Below the pieces are notes generated by a model. It made no database searches. It was not told the origin of the DNA and was given only the letters and a program-made list of their open reading frames with translations. 64,000 nt of DNA from Chryseobacterium tagetis (lineage in GTDB: Bacteria; Bacteroidota; Bacteroidia; Flavobacteriales; Weeksellaceae), in contig NZ_JAERSE020000001.1 in assembly GCF_016735585.2 (NCBI RefSeq), positions 620,001 through 684,000 of the forward strand, given 5' to 3'. Made by a program: the position numbers and the translations under genes. Of this stretch, positions 8,110 to 18,200 are shown piece by piece; within the stretch, counting starts at the first letter, position 1, and each line of letters begins with the position of its first letter.

Positions 8110-9480
8110 ATGAAAAAAACAATGAGCCTCGCCATTACCGTATTGTGCTTGGCAACGAATCAATGGGCTTTTTCTCAGAAAAAAACTGCAGATTCTGTAT
8201 CTATTGAAAATGTAAAGAAAGATTCTCTGATCACTCAGTCAAAAATACCGTTTGAAGGCTATGATCTTTCCTGGATCAACGGACAAAACCGACAAACCGA
8301 CTTTCCGCTTACTTTAAAAGATAAAGACGGGGAAACTATTATCACCGGGGTTGCCTATGTTGATTCATATTTTAATTATGATTTTAACCGCCCAAAAGAT
8401 AATACGCACAACGCTTCTGCAGCAATAGGCCGTTCCAATGAGTTTACAATCAATATGGCAAGTGTGGGTCTGGAAACGAATTATAAAAATGTAATAGGTC
8501 GTCTTTGGCTGCAGTTTGGGCAAATGGGATCTATTGTACAGGATCTTGACGGAACGGTAAATCATGGGAAAAATACTTCTGCCAGTAATTTAAAATACAT
8601 CCGTGAAGCTGCCGGAGGATATCATTTTGATGTAATGCATGGCTTAAATGTTGAAGCCGGGATTTTCATGAGTTATATTGGTCTTGAAAGCTATGTTCTT
8701 AATGAAAACTGGAACTATCAGCGAAGTTTGGTGTGTGATTTTACCCCGTTCTATTTTCAGGGAGCAAGAGTTCAGGCGTATCCCTCTAAAAAATTTAAAA
8801 CAGAAGTCTGGGTAATGAATGGATGGCAAACGTATAATTCATGGAATACAGGATTGTCAATAGGAAACTCAAACTATTACCGTCCCAATGAAAATCTACA
8901 ATTAGTAGCCAATTTTTACCTCAACGGAAAAGATACCAGAAACAATCCGGGAGTAAGAAGATTTCACCATGATAACAGTGTGGTGGCAAGATATTTTAAC
9001 AGAAAAGATAGCAAAGGAATTTCCCAGGTGGCTTTCAGTTTGAACACACATTATGGTTTCCAATCCGGTGCAGGTGTAAAAGCGAAAGATAATTATATGA
9101 TCGGAACTTCTCTTGCGAATAGAATATGGTTCAATCAGAATAAATTTGCGTTGACTTTAAGAGGAGATGTCATCAGTAATCCGGGAGCTTATTTAGCATT
9201 TACCCCTTCACCGGTTGCCAATAATGATTTTAATGATGCACTTGCAACCGGAAAAGATCTGAAAATGTTTCAGGGAACTGCGACTTTCGATTATATGCCC
9301 AATCAGTTTTGCACGTTCAGATTGGAATATGGATATAGAAGCAGCAATATTCCTTATTTCGCAGGAAGAGAAGGAACTACAAGTCCGGACGGATGGGCAG
9401 ATACAGCGGTTGAAAACTGGAGACCGGATTTAAGAAAAAGAGACAGCAGGCTTACTCTGGCTGTTATTTTCAGACTGTAA
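8110..9480 (+). CDS. Outer-membrane beta-barrel porin (OmpL-like, BBP2 type), kdp-linked
   Basis: 456 aa with a signal peptide (MKKTMSLAITVLCLATNQWAFS) and alternating aromatic/hydrophobic strands ending in LTLAVIFRL, a typical outer-membrane C-terminus. The strand pattern and blocks such as WVMNGWQTYN fit the OmpL-like putative porin-2 family. It lies 21 nt after kdpC and 16 nt before a second porin of the same type. By context it probably provides an outer-membrane pore for ions or small solutes needed when Kdp is expressed. No specificity can be read from the sequence. Confidence 0.8.
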   Translation: MKKTMSLAITVLCLATNQWAFSQKKTADSVSIENVKKDSLITQSKIPFEGYDLSWINGQNRQTDFPLTLKDKDGETIITGVAYVDSYFNYDFNRPKDNTHNASAAIGRSNEFTINMASVGLETNYKNVIGRLWLQFGQMGSIVQDLDGTVNHGKNTSASNLKYIREAAGGYHFDVMHGLNVEAGIFMSYIGLESYVLNENWNYQRSLVCDFTPFYFQGARVQAYPSKKFKTEVWVMNGWQTYNSWNTGLSIGNSNYYRPNENLQLVANFYLNGKDTRNNPGVRRFHHDNSVVARYFNRKDSKGISQVAFSLNTHYGFQSGAGVKAKDNYMIGTSLANRIWFNQNKFALTLRGDVISNPGAYLAFTPSPVANNDFNDALATGKDLKMFQGTATFDYMPNQFCTFRLEYGYRSSNIPYFAGREGTTSPDGWADTAVENWRPDLRKRDSRLTLAVIFRL

Positions 9481-9496
9481 ATAATCAATTTTAAAA

Positions 9497-10573
9497 ATGA
9501 AGAAAAAAATACTGTGTATATTTTTAATACCGGGTATTCCAACTTTAGATTTTGCGCAGGAGAAGAAATCTTTAGCAATTACAGGGTATGCTGAATTGTA
9601 TTATCAGTATGCATCCAATAATCCTAAAAACAACTCGCGTCCGGCTTTTATTTACAGCCACAACAGAAACAATGAAGTGAATTTAAATCTAGGGTTTATA
9701 AAAGCCAATTATGAAAATGAAAAATTTAGGACAACTCTTGCATTGGCAACCGGTACCTATATGAATGCCAATTATGCGGCAGAATCAGGAGTTTTAAAAA
9801 ATATCTATGAAGCCAATGTTGGGATTAAAATATCGAAATCTAAAAACCTTTGGATAGATGCAGGTGTTATGCCTTCTCATATTGGCTTTGAAAGTGCTGT
9901 CAGTAAGGACTGTTTTACTTTAACAAGAAGTCTTATGGCAGAAAATTCTCCTTATTTTGAAACAGGTGCCAAAATCTCTTATACCACTGACAACGGAAAA
10001 TGGTTGATGAGTGCTTTAATTCTGAACGGTTGGCAAAGAATTCAACGTGTAGAAGGGAACTCTACGGTAGCTTTTGGTCATCAACTGACCTATAAACCAA
10101 ACGAGAAAATTACCCTGAACAGCAGTTCTTTCATAGGTAATGATAAACCTGATGATATGAAACAGATGAGGTATTTTCATAATCTACATGGAATTTTTCA
10201 ACTGAATAAAAAACTGGCTTTGATTACAGGTTTTGATATCGGAGCAGAACAGAAAGCTAAAGGAAGCAATCAGTATAATCTATGGTATTCTTCTGCCCTT
10301 ATTGCTAAATATTCTCCAACAGAAAAGCTGAATTTTGCTGCAAGAGGAGAATATTATAGTGATGAAAAAGGAGTGATTATTGCCACGGGAACAGAAAACG
10401 GTTTTAAAACCTTTGGATATTCTTTGAACGCTGATTATTGGATTCTTCCCAATCTGGTCTTGAGAACGGAACTCAAAAACCTTAACAGTAAAGATGAGAT
10501 CTTTCTGAACAGAGGTAATGTTCTTAAAAAAAATACCCTTACAGCAGTCACCTCACTTGCCGTAAGTTTTTAA
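9497..10573 (+). CDS. Second outer-membrane beta-barrel porin (OmpL-like), kdp-linked
   Basis: 358 aa with an N-terminal hydrophobic signal and a final strand TLTAVTSLAVSF ending in Phe, as in outer-membrane barrels. It shares the layout of the upstream porin: a VMPSHIGFES/GIFMSYIGLES-like strand and an ILNGWQRIQ/VMNGWQTYN-like strand. The two probably arose by duplication. Same operon orientation and tight spacing. Substrate unknown. Confidence 0.8.
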   Translation: MKKKILCIFLIPGIPTLDFAQEKKSLAITGYAELYYQYASNNPKNNSRPAFIYSHNRNNEVNLNLGFIKANYENEKFRTTLALATGTYMNANYAAESGVLKNIYEANVGIKISKSKNLWIDAGVMPSHIGFESAVSKDCFTLTRSLMAENSPYFETGAKISYTTDNGKWLMSALILNGWQRIQRVEGNSTVAFGHQLTYKPNEKITLNSSSFIGNDKPDDMKQMRYFHNLHGIFQLNKKLALITGFDIGAEQKAKGSNQYNLWYSSALIAKYSPTEKLNFAARGEYYSDEKGVIIATGTENGFKTFGYSLNADYWILPNLVLRTELKNLNSKDEIFLNRGNVLKKNTLTAVTSLAVSF

Positions 10574-10580
10574 TGATTCA

Positions 10581-10610
10581 AATCCCTTGCTGAAATTTTG
10601 GTAAGGGATT
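10581..10610 (+). terminator. Stem-loop between the second porin and the KdpD-like gene
   Basis: AATCCCTT (10581-10588) and AAGGGATT (10603-10610) form a perfect 8-bp stem with a 14-nt loop. No strong T-run follows, so it may be an attenuating or mRNA-processing hairpin rather than a full terminator. Confidence 0.45.
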
Positions 10611-10636
10611 GCTAACTTTACTCTAGATAATCTGTT

Positions 10637-11758
10637 ATGGATGAAAAAAAGTCTGCTCAGGATTTCCTAAGCTTAATAAAAAAATCAAGAAAAGGAAAAT
10701 TCAAGATCTACATCGGGATGAGTGCAGGAGTGGGAAAAACATATCGCATGCTGCAGGAAGCTCATGCGCTTTTAGAAAACGGAATTGACGTAAAAATCGG
10801 TTATATTGAAACTCATCATCGCAAAGAAACCCATGCTTTATTAGATGGTTTACCGATTATTCCCAGAAGAAAGCTTTTTTACAGGGGAAAAGAGCTGGAA
10901 GAGCTGGATGTTCAGGCGGTGCTGAATCTCCGTCCCGAAGTGGTAATTGTTGACGAATTGGCTCATACCAATATCGAAGGCAGTAAAAATGAAAAACGTT
11001 GGCAGGATGTCATGGAAATTCTGGATTCAGGGATTAATGTGATTTCAGCGGTGAATATTCAGCATATTGAAAGCTTAAATGAAGAAGTAAAAAGTATTAC
11101 CGATATTGAAGTAAAAGAAAGAGTTCCGGATTCTATTCTTTCTATGGCGGATGAGGTGGTGAATATCGATTTAACGGCAGAAGAACTGATCAACCGTTTA
11201 AAGGCAGGAAAAATTTATGATCAGACAAAAATCAATTCTGCACTCAATAATTTCTTTAAACCGGAAAGTATCTTACAGCTTCGTGAGCTGGCTTTAAAAG
11301 AAGTGGCTTCACAGGTGACAAGAAAAGTAGAATCAGAAGTTACCATTCATAAAACGATAAAAAAAGAAAGGTTTTTAGCCTGCATTAGCTCCAATGAAAA
11401 AACAGCTAAAAATGTGATCAGAAAAACGGCTAGATTGGCAAACTATTATAACAGTCAATGGTATCTTCTGTATGTTCAGATTCCCCGTGAAAGTTCTGAT
11501 AAAATCGCTTTGGATAAGCAGCGTCATCTGATTAATAATTTTAAATTAGCAACAGAATTAGGAGCAGAAATCATAAAGGTAGAAAATACCAATGTGGCAC
11601 ACACAATCATGGAACAGTGTGAAGAACGGAAAATTACCACGGTCTGTATTGGAAAGCCGCATTTGAACTTATGGAAAATCATTCTGGCAACAGATACTTT
11701 TAATTCTTTATTAAATAAACTGTCACAGGAAAACATCGATTTGGTTATTTTATCATGA
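10637..11758 (+). CDS. KdpD N-terminal sensor domain plus Usp domain, without kinase
   Basis: 373 aa. Residues about 18-230 match the KdpD sensor domain: Walker A GMSAGVGKT, Walker B VVIVDELAHTN, and the signature RWQDVMEILDSGINVISAVN. Residues about 245-373 form a universal-stress-protein-like fold (RFLACISSNEKTAKNVIRKT, LVILS). The transmembrane, GAF and histidine-kinase parts of classical KdpD (near 900 aa) are absent. The stop overlaps the next start (ATGA), and that next gene is a histidine kinase, so KdpD appears split into two polypeptides. Likely a cytoplasmic sensor or adaptor tuning the kinase; that is inference. Confidence 0.9.
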   Translation: MDEKKSAQDFLSLIKKSRKGKFKIYIGMSAGVGKTYRMLQEAHALLENGIDVKIGYIETHHRKETHALLDGLPIIPRRKLFYRGKELEELDVQAVLNLRPEVVIVDELAHTNIEGSKNEKRWQDVMEILDSGINVISAVNIQHIESLNEEVKSITDIEVKERVPDSILSMADEVVNIDLTAEELINRLKAGKIYDQTKINSALNNFFKPESILQLRELALKEVASQVTRKVESEVTIHKTIKKERFLACISSNEKTAKNVIRKTARLANYYNSQWYLLYVQIPRESSDKIALDKQRHLINNFKLATELGAEIIKVENTNVAHTIMEQCEERKITTVCIGKPHLNLWKIILATDTFNSLLNKLSQENIDLVILS

Positions 11759-13479
11759 AAATCAAAACAAAACTTAATATAGGTGTAGGTCTTTTGTTCA
11801 TTATGATTATCGTGCTTTCTGTAGTAAGTGCATGGTACATCAATCAATTGAAACGGGATACCAATAACATCTTGGCAGCCAATTACAATACCCTGGAATA
11901 TTCCAGAAATATGCTGTTGGCGTTAGAAGAGATCAATTCAGACCCATTGGCTTTTGGTGTCTTTGAAAAATATTTGGACAAACAGCGTAAGAATGTCACA
12001 GAACCGGGCGAAAGAGAAGCAACGGAAGAAGTAGTTACTCATTTTTCTGCATTGAAAAAAGACATTCAGAATGTTTCATTAAAATCATCCGTCAGAAAAG
12101 ATATTGCTGAACTCATGCGACTTAATATGACGGCTATTCAGCATAAAAGCAGTATTGCTGATGAAACGGCCAAAAATGCAATTACAGCAATTTCCATTGT
12201 AGGAACGCTTTGCTTTTTAATGGCATTTACTTTAATGGTAAATCTTCCGTCAAATATTGCCGATCCCATTAGAATATTAACGTCAAGTATTAGGCAGATC
12301 GCCAATCAGAATTATAAAGAAAGAGTTCATTTTAAAAGCAACAGTGAATTTGGTGAACTGGCAAGATCCTTCAATACAATGGCTGAAAAACTTCACGAAT
12401 ATTCGGAAAGTAAGCTTGAAAAGATCCTGAAAGGGAAAAAACGTATCGAAACGCTGATTGATAATATGCAGGATCCGGTGATCGGTATCGATGAAAATAA
12501 AAAAGTGCTCTTTGTAAATGACGAAGCTTTAAACATTACAGGGCTAAAAAAAGAAAACTTTGTCGGAAAACTGATTCAGGATGTCGCGGTTACCAATGAT
12601 CTGGTAAGAAGTATCATCAAAGATATTATCCATCCCGAAACAACGGCAGAAAACGAACCCATGAAAATCTATGCGGATGGTAAGGAAAGTTATTTCGAAA
12701 AAGATGTGATTGATATTAATATTATCCCTACAGGAGAAGAAAACAGCCAGTTCATCGGTCAGGTAATTATGTTGCATAATATTACCCCTTTTAAAGAACT
12801 GGATCTTGCCAAAACCAACTTTATCGGAACCGTTTCCCATGAATTTAAAACCCCGATTTCTTCCATAAAAATGGGATTGCAGTTGCTTGAAAATGATAAA
12901 ATAGGAGACCTGAATGATGACCAGAAAAACTTGGTCAACGGAATTAAAGACGACGCCAACAGACTATTAAAAATCACAGGAGAATTATTGAATATTGCCC
13001 AGTTGGAAAGCGGATCAATCAAATTGAATATCAAACCTTCCGAAGTCTCAAAAATAATTGAATATGCTGTAGATGCAAACAGAGCGGCTGCAGAGCAGAA
13101 ACAGATCAGATTTCTTATCAATATCGCTCCTGAAATTCAAAATGTGTTAGCCGACAGTGAAAAAACAGCCTGGGTTCTCAATAACTTACTTTCCAATGCG
13201 GTCCGGTATTCTTATGAAGATTCAGATATTAACATAGACGTAAAAAAGCTGGACGATAAAATCATGTTTTCAGTGACAGATACAGGACAGGGAATTGAGC
13301 CGCAATATGTTTCAAAAGTATTCGACCGATATTTCAGGATTCCGGGAACAAAAAAAGAAGGAACAGGACTTGGTTTAAGTATCAGTAAAGAATTTATAGA
13401 ATCTCAAGGCGGAAATATTTTTGTGAAAAGTGAATATGGAGCGGGAAGCACGTTTTCTTTTCTGTTAAAAGATAATTAA
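11755..13479 (+). CDS. Membrane histidine kinase (HAMP-PAS-HisKA-HATPase), partner of the KdpD-like sensor
   Basis: 574 aa. Two transmembrane helices (about 8-27 and 141-162) enclose a helical periplasmic domain. Then come HAMP (about 165-218), PAS (about 230-345), HisKA with the phospho-acceptor His362 (TVSHEFKTPISS), and HATPase motifs NNLLSNAVRYS, DTGQGIE and GTGLGLSI. It autophosphorylates and passes phosphate to a receiver, most likely the NtrC-type regulator at 884, since no other receiver is present here. The topology (2 TM plus HAMP) differs from the 4-TM KdpD kinase, so it may be a recruited kinase. It is translationally coupled to the KdpD-like gene. Confidence 0.92.
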   Translation: MKIKTKLNIGVGLLFIMIIVLSVVSAWYINQLKRDTNNILAANYNTLEYSRNMLLALEEINSDPLAFGVFEKYLDKQRKNVTEPGEREATEEVVTHFSALKKDIQNVSLKSSVRKDIAELMRLNMTAIQHKSSIADETAKNAITAISIVGTLCFLMAFTLMVNLPSNIADPIRILTSSIRQIANQNYKERVHFKSNSEFGELARSFNTMAEKLHEYSESKLEKILKGKKRIETLIDNMQDPVIGIDENKKVLFVNDEALNITGLKKENFVGKLIQDVAVTNDLVRSIIKDIIHPETTAENEPMKIYADGKESYFEKDVIDINIIPTGEENSQFIGQVIMLHNITPFKELDLAKTNFIGTVSHEFKTPISSIKMGLQLLENDKIGDLNDDQKNLVNGIKDDANRLLKITGELLNIAQLESGSIKLNIKPSEVSKIIEYAVDANRAAAEQKQIRFLINIAPEIQNVLADSEKTAWVLNNLLSNAVRYSYEDSDINIDVKKLDDKIMFSVTDTGQGIEPQYVSKVFDRYFRIPGTKKEGTGLGLSISKEFIESQGGNIFVKSEYGAGSTFSFLLKDN

Positions 13480-13566
13480 AAGCAGGAAAAACATAAACTC
13501 GCCTCAAAAAATTCAATAAACTCAAATTCTATTGACTTTTTTAACACATTTTTAATTTTCAGTTAC

Positions 13567-13596
13567 TTGTTATTTTTTGGAGATTACTTACCTTTG
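13567..13596 (+). promoter_or_regulatory. Bacteroidota promoter TTG-N19-TACCTTTG
   Basis: TTG at 13567-13569 and TACCTTTG at 13589-13596 are 19 nt apart, an excellent match to the primary-sigma consensus of this phylum. The start codon of the next gene is at 13605, so the leader is very short. This promoter probably serves the small gene and the efflux operon behind it. Confidence 0.75.
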
Positions 13597-13604
13597 TCAT
13601 CAGG

Positions 13605-14060
13605 ATGAAAGGGAGGTTTTATCAATATTTATACAGTTTGCTATTTGCATTACTTACCGTTTTGGGTTTGTATTATGGGCAAGTACAACAATATATCTCA
13701 ACCAATACTTCCCCTGATTTTCAGTTCACAACAGATATTCTGATCAGGCAGAACGAAAATAAACTCGATTCTTTTGCCTTTCTAAACAACCAGAATGCCT
13801 ACGATTCTTACAATCTTAGCCGGCCGCGTTACAATAAAATCAGAGCACTTTCTGAAAACGACAGTGAAAATGATGATAATGTAGACACCTCAGCGTCTTC
13901 AGAACTCACGCTTCTTCTGAGAGAAGACTTATGGCGTTTGATTTCCGGCTTCGTTACTATATTTCACGACAGACAAAATGCTGTTTCATTCGCTCATTCC
14001 GGGCAGTTAAAGCTATCTTATGATGATCTGTATATCCAGTACAGGGTCATCCGACTGTGA
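13605..14060 (+). CDS. Unknown protein with N-terminal signal/anchor, upstream of RND operon
   Basis: 151 aa. Residues 7-25 are hydrophobic (YLYSLLFALLTVLGLYYGQV) and act as a signal peptide or anchor. The middle is acidic and low complexity (ENDSENDDNVDTSASSE). The C-terminus is predicted mixed helix/strand (LLLREDLWRLISGFVTIFHD). I recognise no family. It has its own promoter and precedes the adaptor gene by 102 nt, so it may be co-expressed with the pump. Confidence 0.65.
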   Translation: MKGRFYQYLYSLLFALLTVLGLYYGQVQQYISTNTSPDFQFTTDILIRQNENKLDSFAFLNNQNAYDSYNLSRPRYNKIRALSENDSENDDNVDTSASSELTLLLREDLWRLISGFVTIFHDRQNAVSFAHSGQLKLSYDDLYIQYRVIRL

Positions 14061-14162
14061 TTTTATAATACTTTTTTCGAAAAAAATTTAAGGTTTTCAT
14101 GATCCGTTCAGAAAATCCGTAACTCTATTTTTCAAATTTTAAATATTATAAAAATTATTATC

Positions 14163-15248
14163 ATGGTCAAGAAAAGTCTCATGTATATAAACCTGTGCCT
14201 TATTCTTTTATGTCTAAGCTGCAATTCTGAGAAAAAAGAAAAAAAAGAAGCAACCTCTTTCAATGTGACGAGTCCGCTTGTAAAAGATACCTTAATCGAT
14301 AAAGATTATGTAGCACAGATCCGTTCTATCAACCATATTGAGCTTCGTGCCCAGGAAAAAGGATATATTCAGGGGATTTATGTAGATGAAGGGCAGTTTG
14401 TTCAGAAAGGACAGCTTTTGTTTAAAATTATGCCTAATTTATATGAATCTGATGTAAATCGTGCCAAAGCAGAAGCAAAATACGCCGAAATCGAATATCA
14501 AAATACCAAAAATCTGGCAACTAAAGACATTGTTGCTCCTCAGGAAATGGCAATGGCAAAAGCCAGATACGAAAAAGCTAAAGCTGAGCTTTCCTCAACC
14601 AATACTCATTTAGGATTTACAGAAATCCGAGCTCCTTTCACAGGAATTGTAGGAAGACTGCATGTGAGAAAAGGAAGTCTGGTAGATGACGGGGAGTTAA
14701 TTACCGAACTGTCAGACAACAGCAAAATGTGGGTGTATTTCAATGTTCCGGAAGCAGAATATCTGAATCAGATGAGTGAGAGAACAACCAATGATCCGAT
14801 GCACGTTCGTTTGAGAATGGCCAACGGAAAAGAATTCGCTCAGAATGGAGTGGTAGAAACGATAGAATCCGATTTCGATAATGAAACCGGAAACATCGCT
14901 TACAGAGCTACTTTCCCGAATCCAAAAGGATTATTGAGGTTTGGTGAAACAGGAAATGTTGTGATCACATTACCTTATGCAAATGCCTTGATGATTCCTC
15001 AAAAAGCGACTTTTGAAGAATTGGAGAAGAAATATGTTTATGTTATTACAAAAGATAACAAAGTAAAAGCAAGAGAAATAAAAATTGCAGCCGAATTACC
15101 GCATCTGTATGTTGTGGCTTCAGGTCTTGGAAAGGACGAAAGAATTCTTCTGGATGGTCTTAGAATGGTTCAGGAAAACCAGACGATCAGTTCAAAATAC
15201 CAGAACCCTGAAAAAGTAATGTCGAATCTCGATCTGTATGCCGAGTAA
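14163..15248 (+). CDS. RND efflux periplasmic adaptor (MexA/AcrA type lipoprotein)
   Basis: 361 aa. A lipobox ends at Cys20 (LLCLSC), so it is a lipoprotein anchored in the periplasm. It has the membrane-fusion architecture: biotinyl-lipoyl half (VAQIRSINHIELRAQEKGYI, DEGQFVQKGQLLFKI), an alpha-hairpin, the second lipoyl half (TEIRAPFTGIVGRLHVRKGSLV), and beta-barrel and membrane-proximal domains. It bridges the inner-membrane pump and the outer-membrane channel. The pump gene begins 16 nt later. Confidence 0.95.
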   Translation: MVKKSLMYINLCLILLCLSCNSEKKEKKEATSFNVTSPLVKDTLIDKDYVAQIRSINHIELRAQEKGYIQGIYVDEGQFVQKGQLLFKIMPNLYESDVNRAKAEAKYAEIEYQNTKNLATKDIVAPQEMAMAKARYEKAKAELSSTNTHLGFTEIRAPFTGIVGRLHVRKGSLVDDGELITELSDNSKMWVYFNVPEAEYLNQMSERTTNDPMHVRLRMANGKEFAQNGVVETIESDFDNETGNIAYRATFPNPKGLLRFGETGNVVITLPYANALMIPQKATFEELEKKYVYVITKDNKVKAREIKIAAELPHLYVVASGLGKDERILLDGLRMVQENQTISSKYQNPEKVMSNLDLYAE

Positions 15249-15263
15249 TTAAAAAGCAAGATT

Positions 15264-18200
15264 ATGTTTAAAAAAGTAATACACCGACCGGTATTCGCTA
15301 TTGTGATATCGGTTGTCATCCTGTTTATAGGAGGTTTGGCGATCAAGCAGCTTCCCACCGAACAGTTTCCTAAAATTGCCCCCACTACTGTTGCCGTTAC
15401 CATTGCTTATCCGGGAGCGAGTGCTGATGTTTTGGTTAAATCTTCATTGATTACGATTGAAAATGCCATCAACGGAGTTCAGGGAATGCGTTACATCACA
15501 ACCGATGCAACCAGTGCCGGAGAAGCCACAGTGAATGTGATTTTCGATCCCGGAACCGATCCCAATGCAGCCGTCGTTCTGGTGAAAACAAGAGTAGATC
15601 AGGTAATGCCGCTGCTTCCTGAATTAGTGCAAAAAGAAGGAGTTGTTGTAAACCCGATTCAGCCCAGTATGTTGATGTACGTCAATCTTTACAGTACCAA
15701 CAAAAGCATGGATGAAAAATTTCTTTACAACTATGCTACTGTGAATATCATCCCCGAAATCAACCGTATTCATGGGATTGCAAAATCTCAGATCCTGGGA
15801 AGTAGAAGATATGCGATGCGTATCTGGCTGAATCCTGACAGAATGCGTGCTTACTCAATTTCTGTGGATGAAGTAATGAAAGCAATTGGTGAACAGAGTA
15901 TCATAGGACGTCCCGGAAGAATCGGGCAGAGTTCAGGGATTGCAGCACAGTCTTTAGAATACGTTCTTACCTATAAAGGTCAATATAATAAACCTGAAGA
16001 ATACGAAAATATCATTGTCCGTTCCAATTCAGAAGGAGAGAACATTAAACTTAAAGATGTTGCAAAAGTTGAGTTGGGAAGTGAGTTTTTTGATATTTAT
16101 TCAAATCTTGATGGGCATCCTTCCGCTTCTATTGTATTAAAACAAAACTACGGAAGTAATGCCAATGACGTTATTAAAGATGTAAAAGCCAAGTTGGAGG
16201 AAATGAAAGGAAATTTCCCTCCAGGAGTGGATTATAAAATCAGTTATGACGTTTCACAATTTTTGGATGCATCGATCGAGCAGGTAATGCATACCTTGAG
16301 AGATGCCTTTATTCTGGTAGCGATTGTAGTGTTTATTTTCCTGGGCGATTGGCGTTCAACCTTAATTCCGATTATTGCCGTTCCGGTTTCTTTGATTGGA
16401 ACCTTCTTTGTCATCCAGCTCTTCGGAATGTCGATTAACTTGGTAACGCTTTTCGCTTTGGTTTTGGCGATCGGTATTGTTGTAGATAATGCGATTGTAG
16501 TGATTGAAGCTGTTCACGCAAAAATGGAGGAAAGTGATATTTCTCCTTACAAAGCGGTAAAAGAAGTAATGGGAGAAATCGCAGGTGCGATTATCGCGAT
16601 TACTGCAGTGATGGTTGCTGTATTTATTCCGATTTCCTTTATGACGGGTCCTGTAGGAACTTTCTATCGTCAGTTTTCTATTACCATGGCAAGTTCTATT
16701 GTAATTTCTGCAGTGGTTGCTTTAACATTAACTCCGGTTTTGGCAGCGATGTTATTGAAAAACCATCACGGAAAACCTAAAAAATCTAATATTTTCACTA
16801 AAGCTTTAGACTCTTTCAACAAAGGATTTGATAAAGTTACAGGAAAATATGCTTCATTCCTTAGAAAAATTGTAACCAGAAAAGTGGTAACATGGGGAAT
16901 CTTAGTAGCTTTCTGCGTCGGAATTTTTGTTGTTAATAAAGCGCTTCCGGGTGGTTTCATCCCAAATGAAGATCAGGGAACCATTTATGCGATTGTTCAG
17001 ACGCCTCCTGGATCAACACTGGAGCAGACGAATAAAGTTTCAAGAGCACTGCAGAAAATCTGTCAGGGTGTTGATGGAGTAGAATCTGTTTCGTCTTTGG
17101 CAGGATACGAGATCATGACAGAAGGTCGTGGCTCTAATGCAGGAACGTGTCTGATCAACCTGAAAAGCTGGAACGACCGTGAGCATAATGTAAAAGAAAT
17201 CATGGAAGAGCTTGAAGAAAAATCAAAAGATCTTGGAGCTACAATAGAATTCTTCGAACCGCCTGCTGTACCTGGTTTCGGATCTTCCGGAGGTTTCTCC
17301 ATGAGATTGCTTGATCTTAACAGAACGACCAATTATCAGGATTTTGATAAAGTAAATAAAGCGTTCATTGCTCAGCTTAAAAAACGTAAAGAACTTACCG
17401 GAGTGTTCACCTTCTTTGCAGCCAATTATCCTCAGTATGAATTAGTTTTCGATAATAATGCTGCTATGCAGAAAGGAGTTTCTATCGGTACCGCCATGGA
17501 AAACCTGAACATTTTGATTGGTAGTACCTACGAACAGGGATTCATCCGTTTCGGGCAGTTCTTTAAAGTGTATGTTCAGTCTTCTCCTGAATTCAGAAGG
17601 CTTCCTTCCGATATTTTGGGATTATATGTAAAAAATGATCATGGAGAAATGGTGCCTTATTCAGCGTTTATGACAATGAAAAAAACACAGGGGCCGAACG
17701 AAATTACCCGTTATAATATGTACAACTCAGCGGCAATCCGTGGACTTCCGGCTGAAGGCTATACAACGGCAGATGCCATTCAGGTGATCAATGAAGTAGC
17801 GGCAAAAACATTACCTCACGGGTACAAAGTAGCTTGGGAAGGATTATCTTATGATGAAGCGCAACGTGGTAATGAAGCAATCTACGTATTTCTTGTCGTT
17901 TTGGTATTCGTTTATCTGGTATTGGCGGCACAATACGAAAGTTTTATTATTCCGTTTGCTGTATTGTTTTCATTACCGGTCGGAGTTTTTGGATCTTTCA
18001 TGCTGTTAAAAGCAATGGGACTGGAAAATGACATCTATGCTCAGGTTGGTTTAATTATGATCATCGGATTATTAGGTAAAAACGCCGTTTTGATCGTGGA
18101 AGTTGCTGTGAAAAGACGACAGGCAGGAGATTCTATTCTGGAAGCAGCCATCGAAGGGTCCAGAGCCCGTTTCAGACCGATTTTAATGACCTCATTTGCG

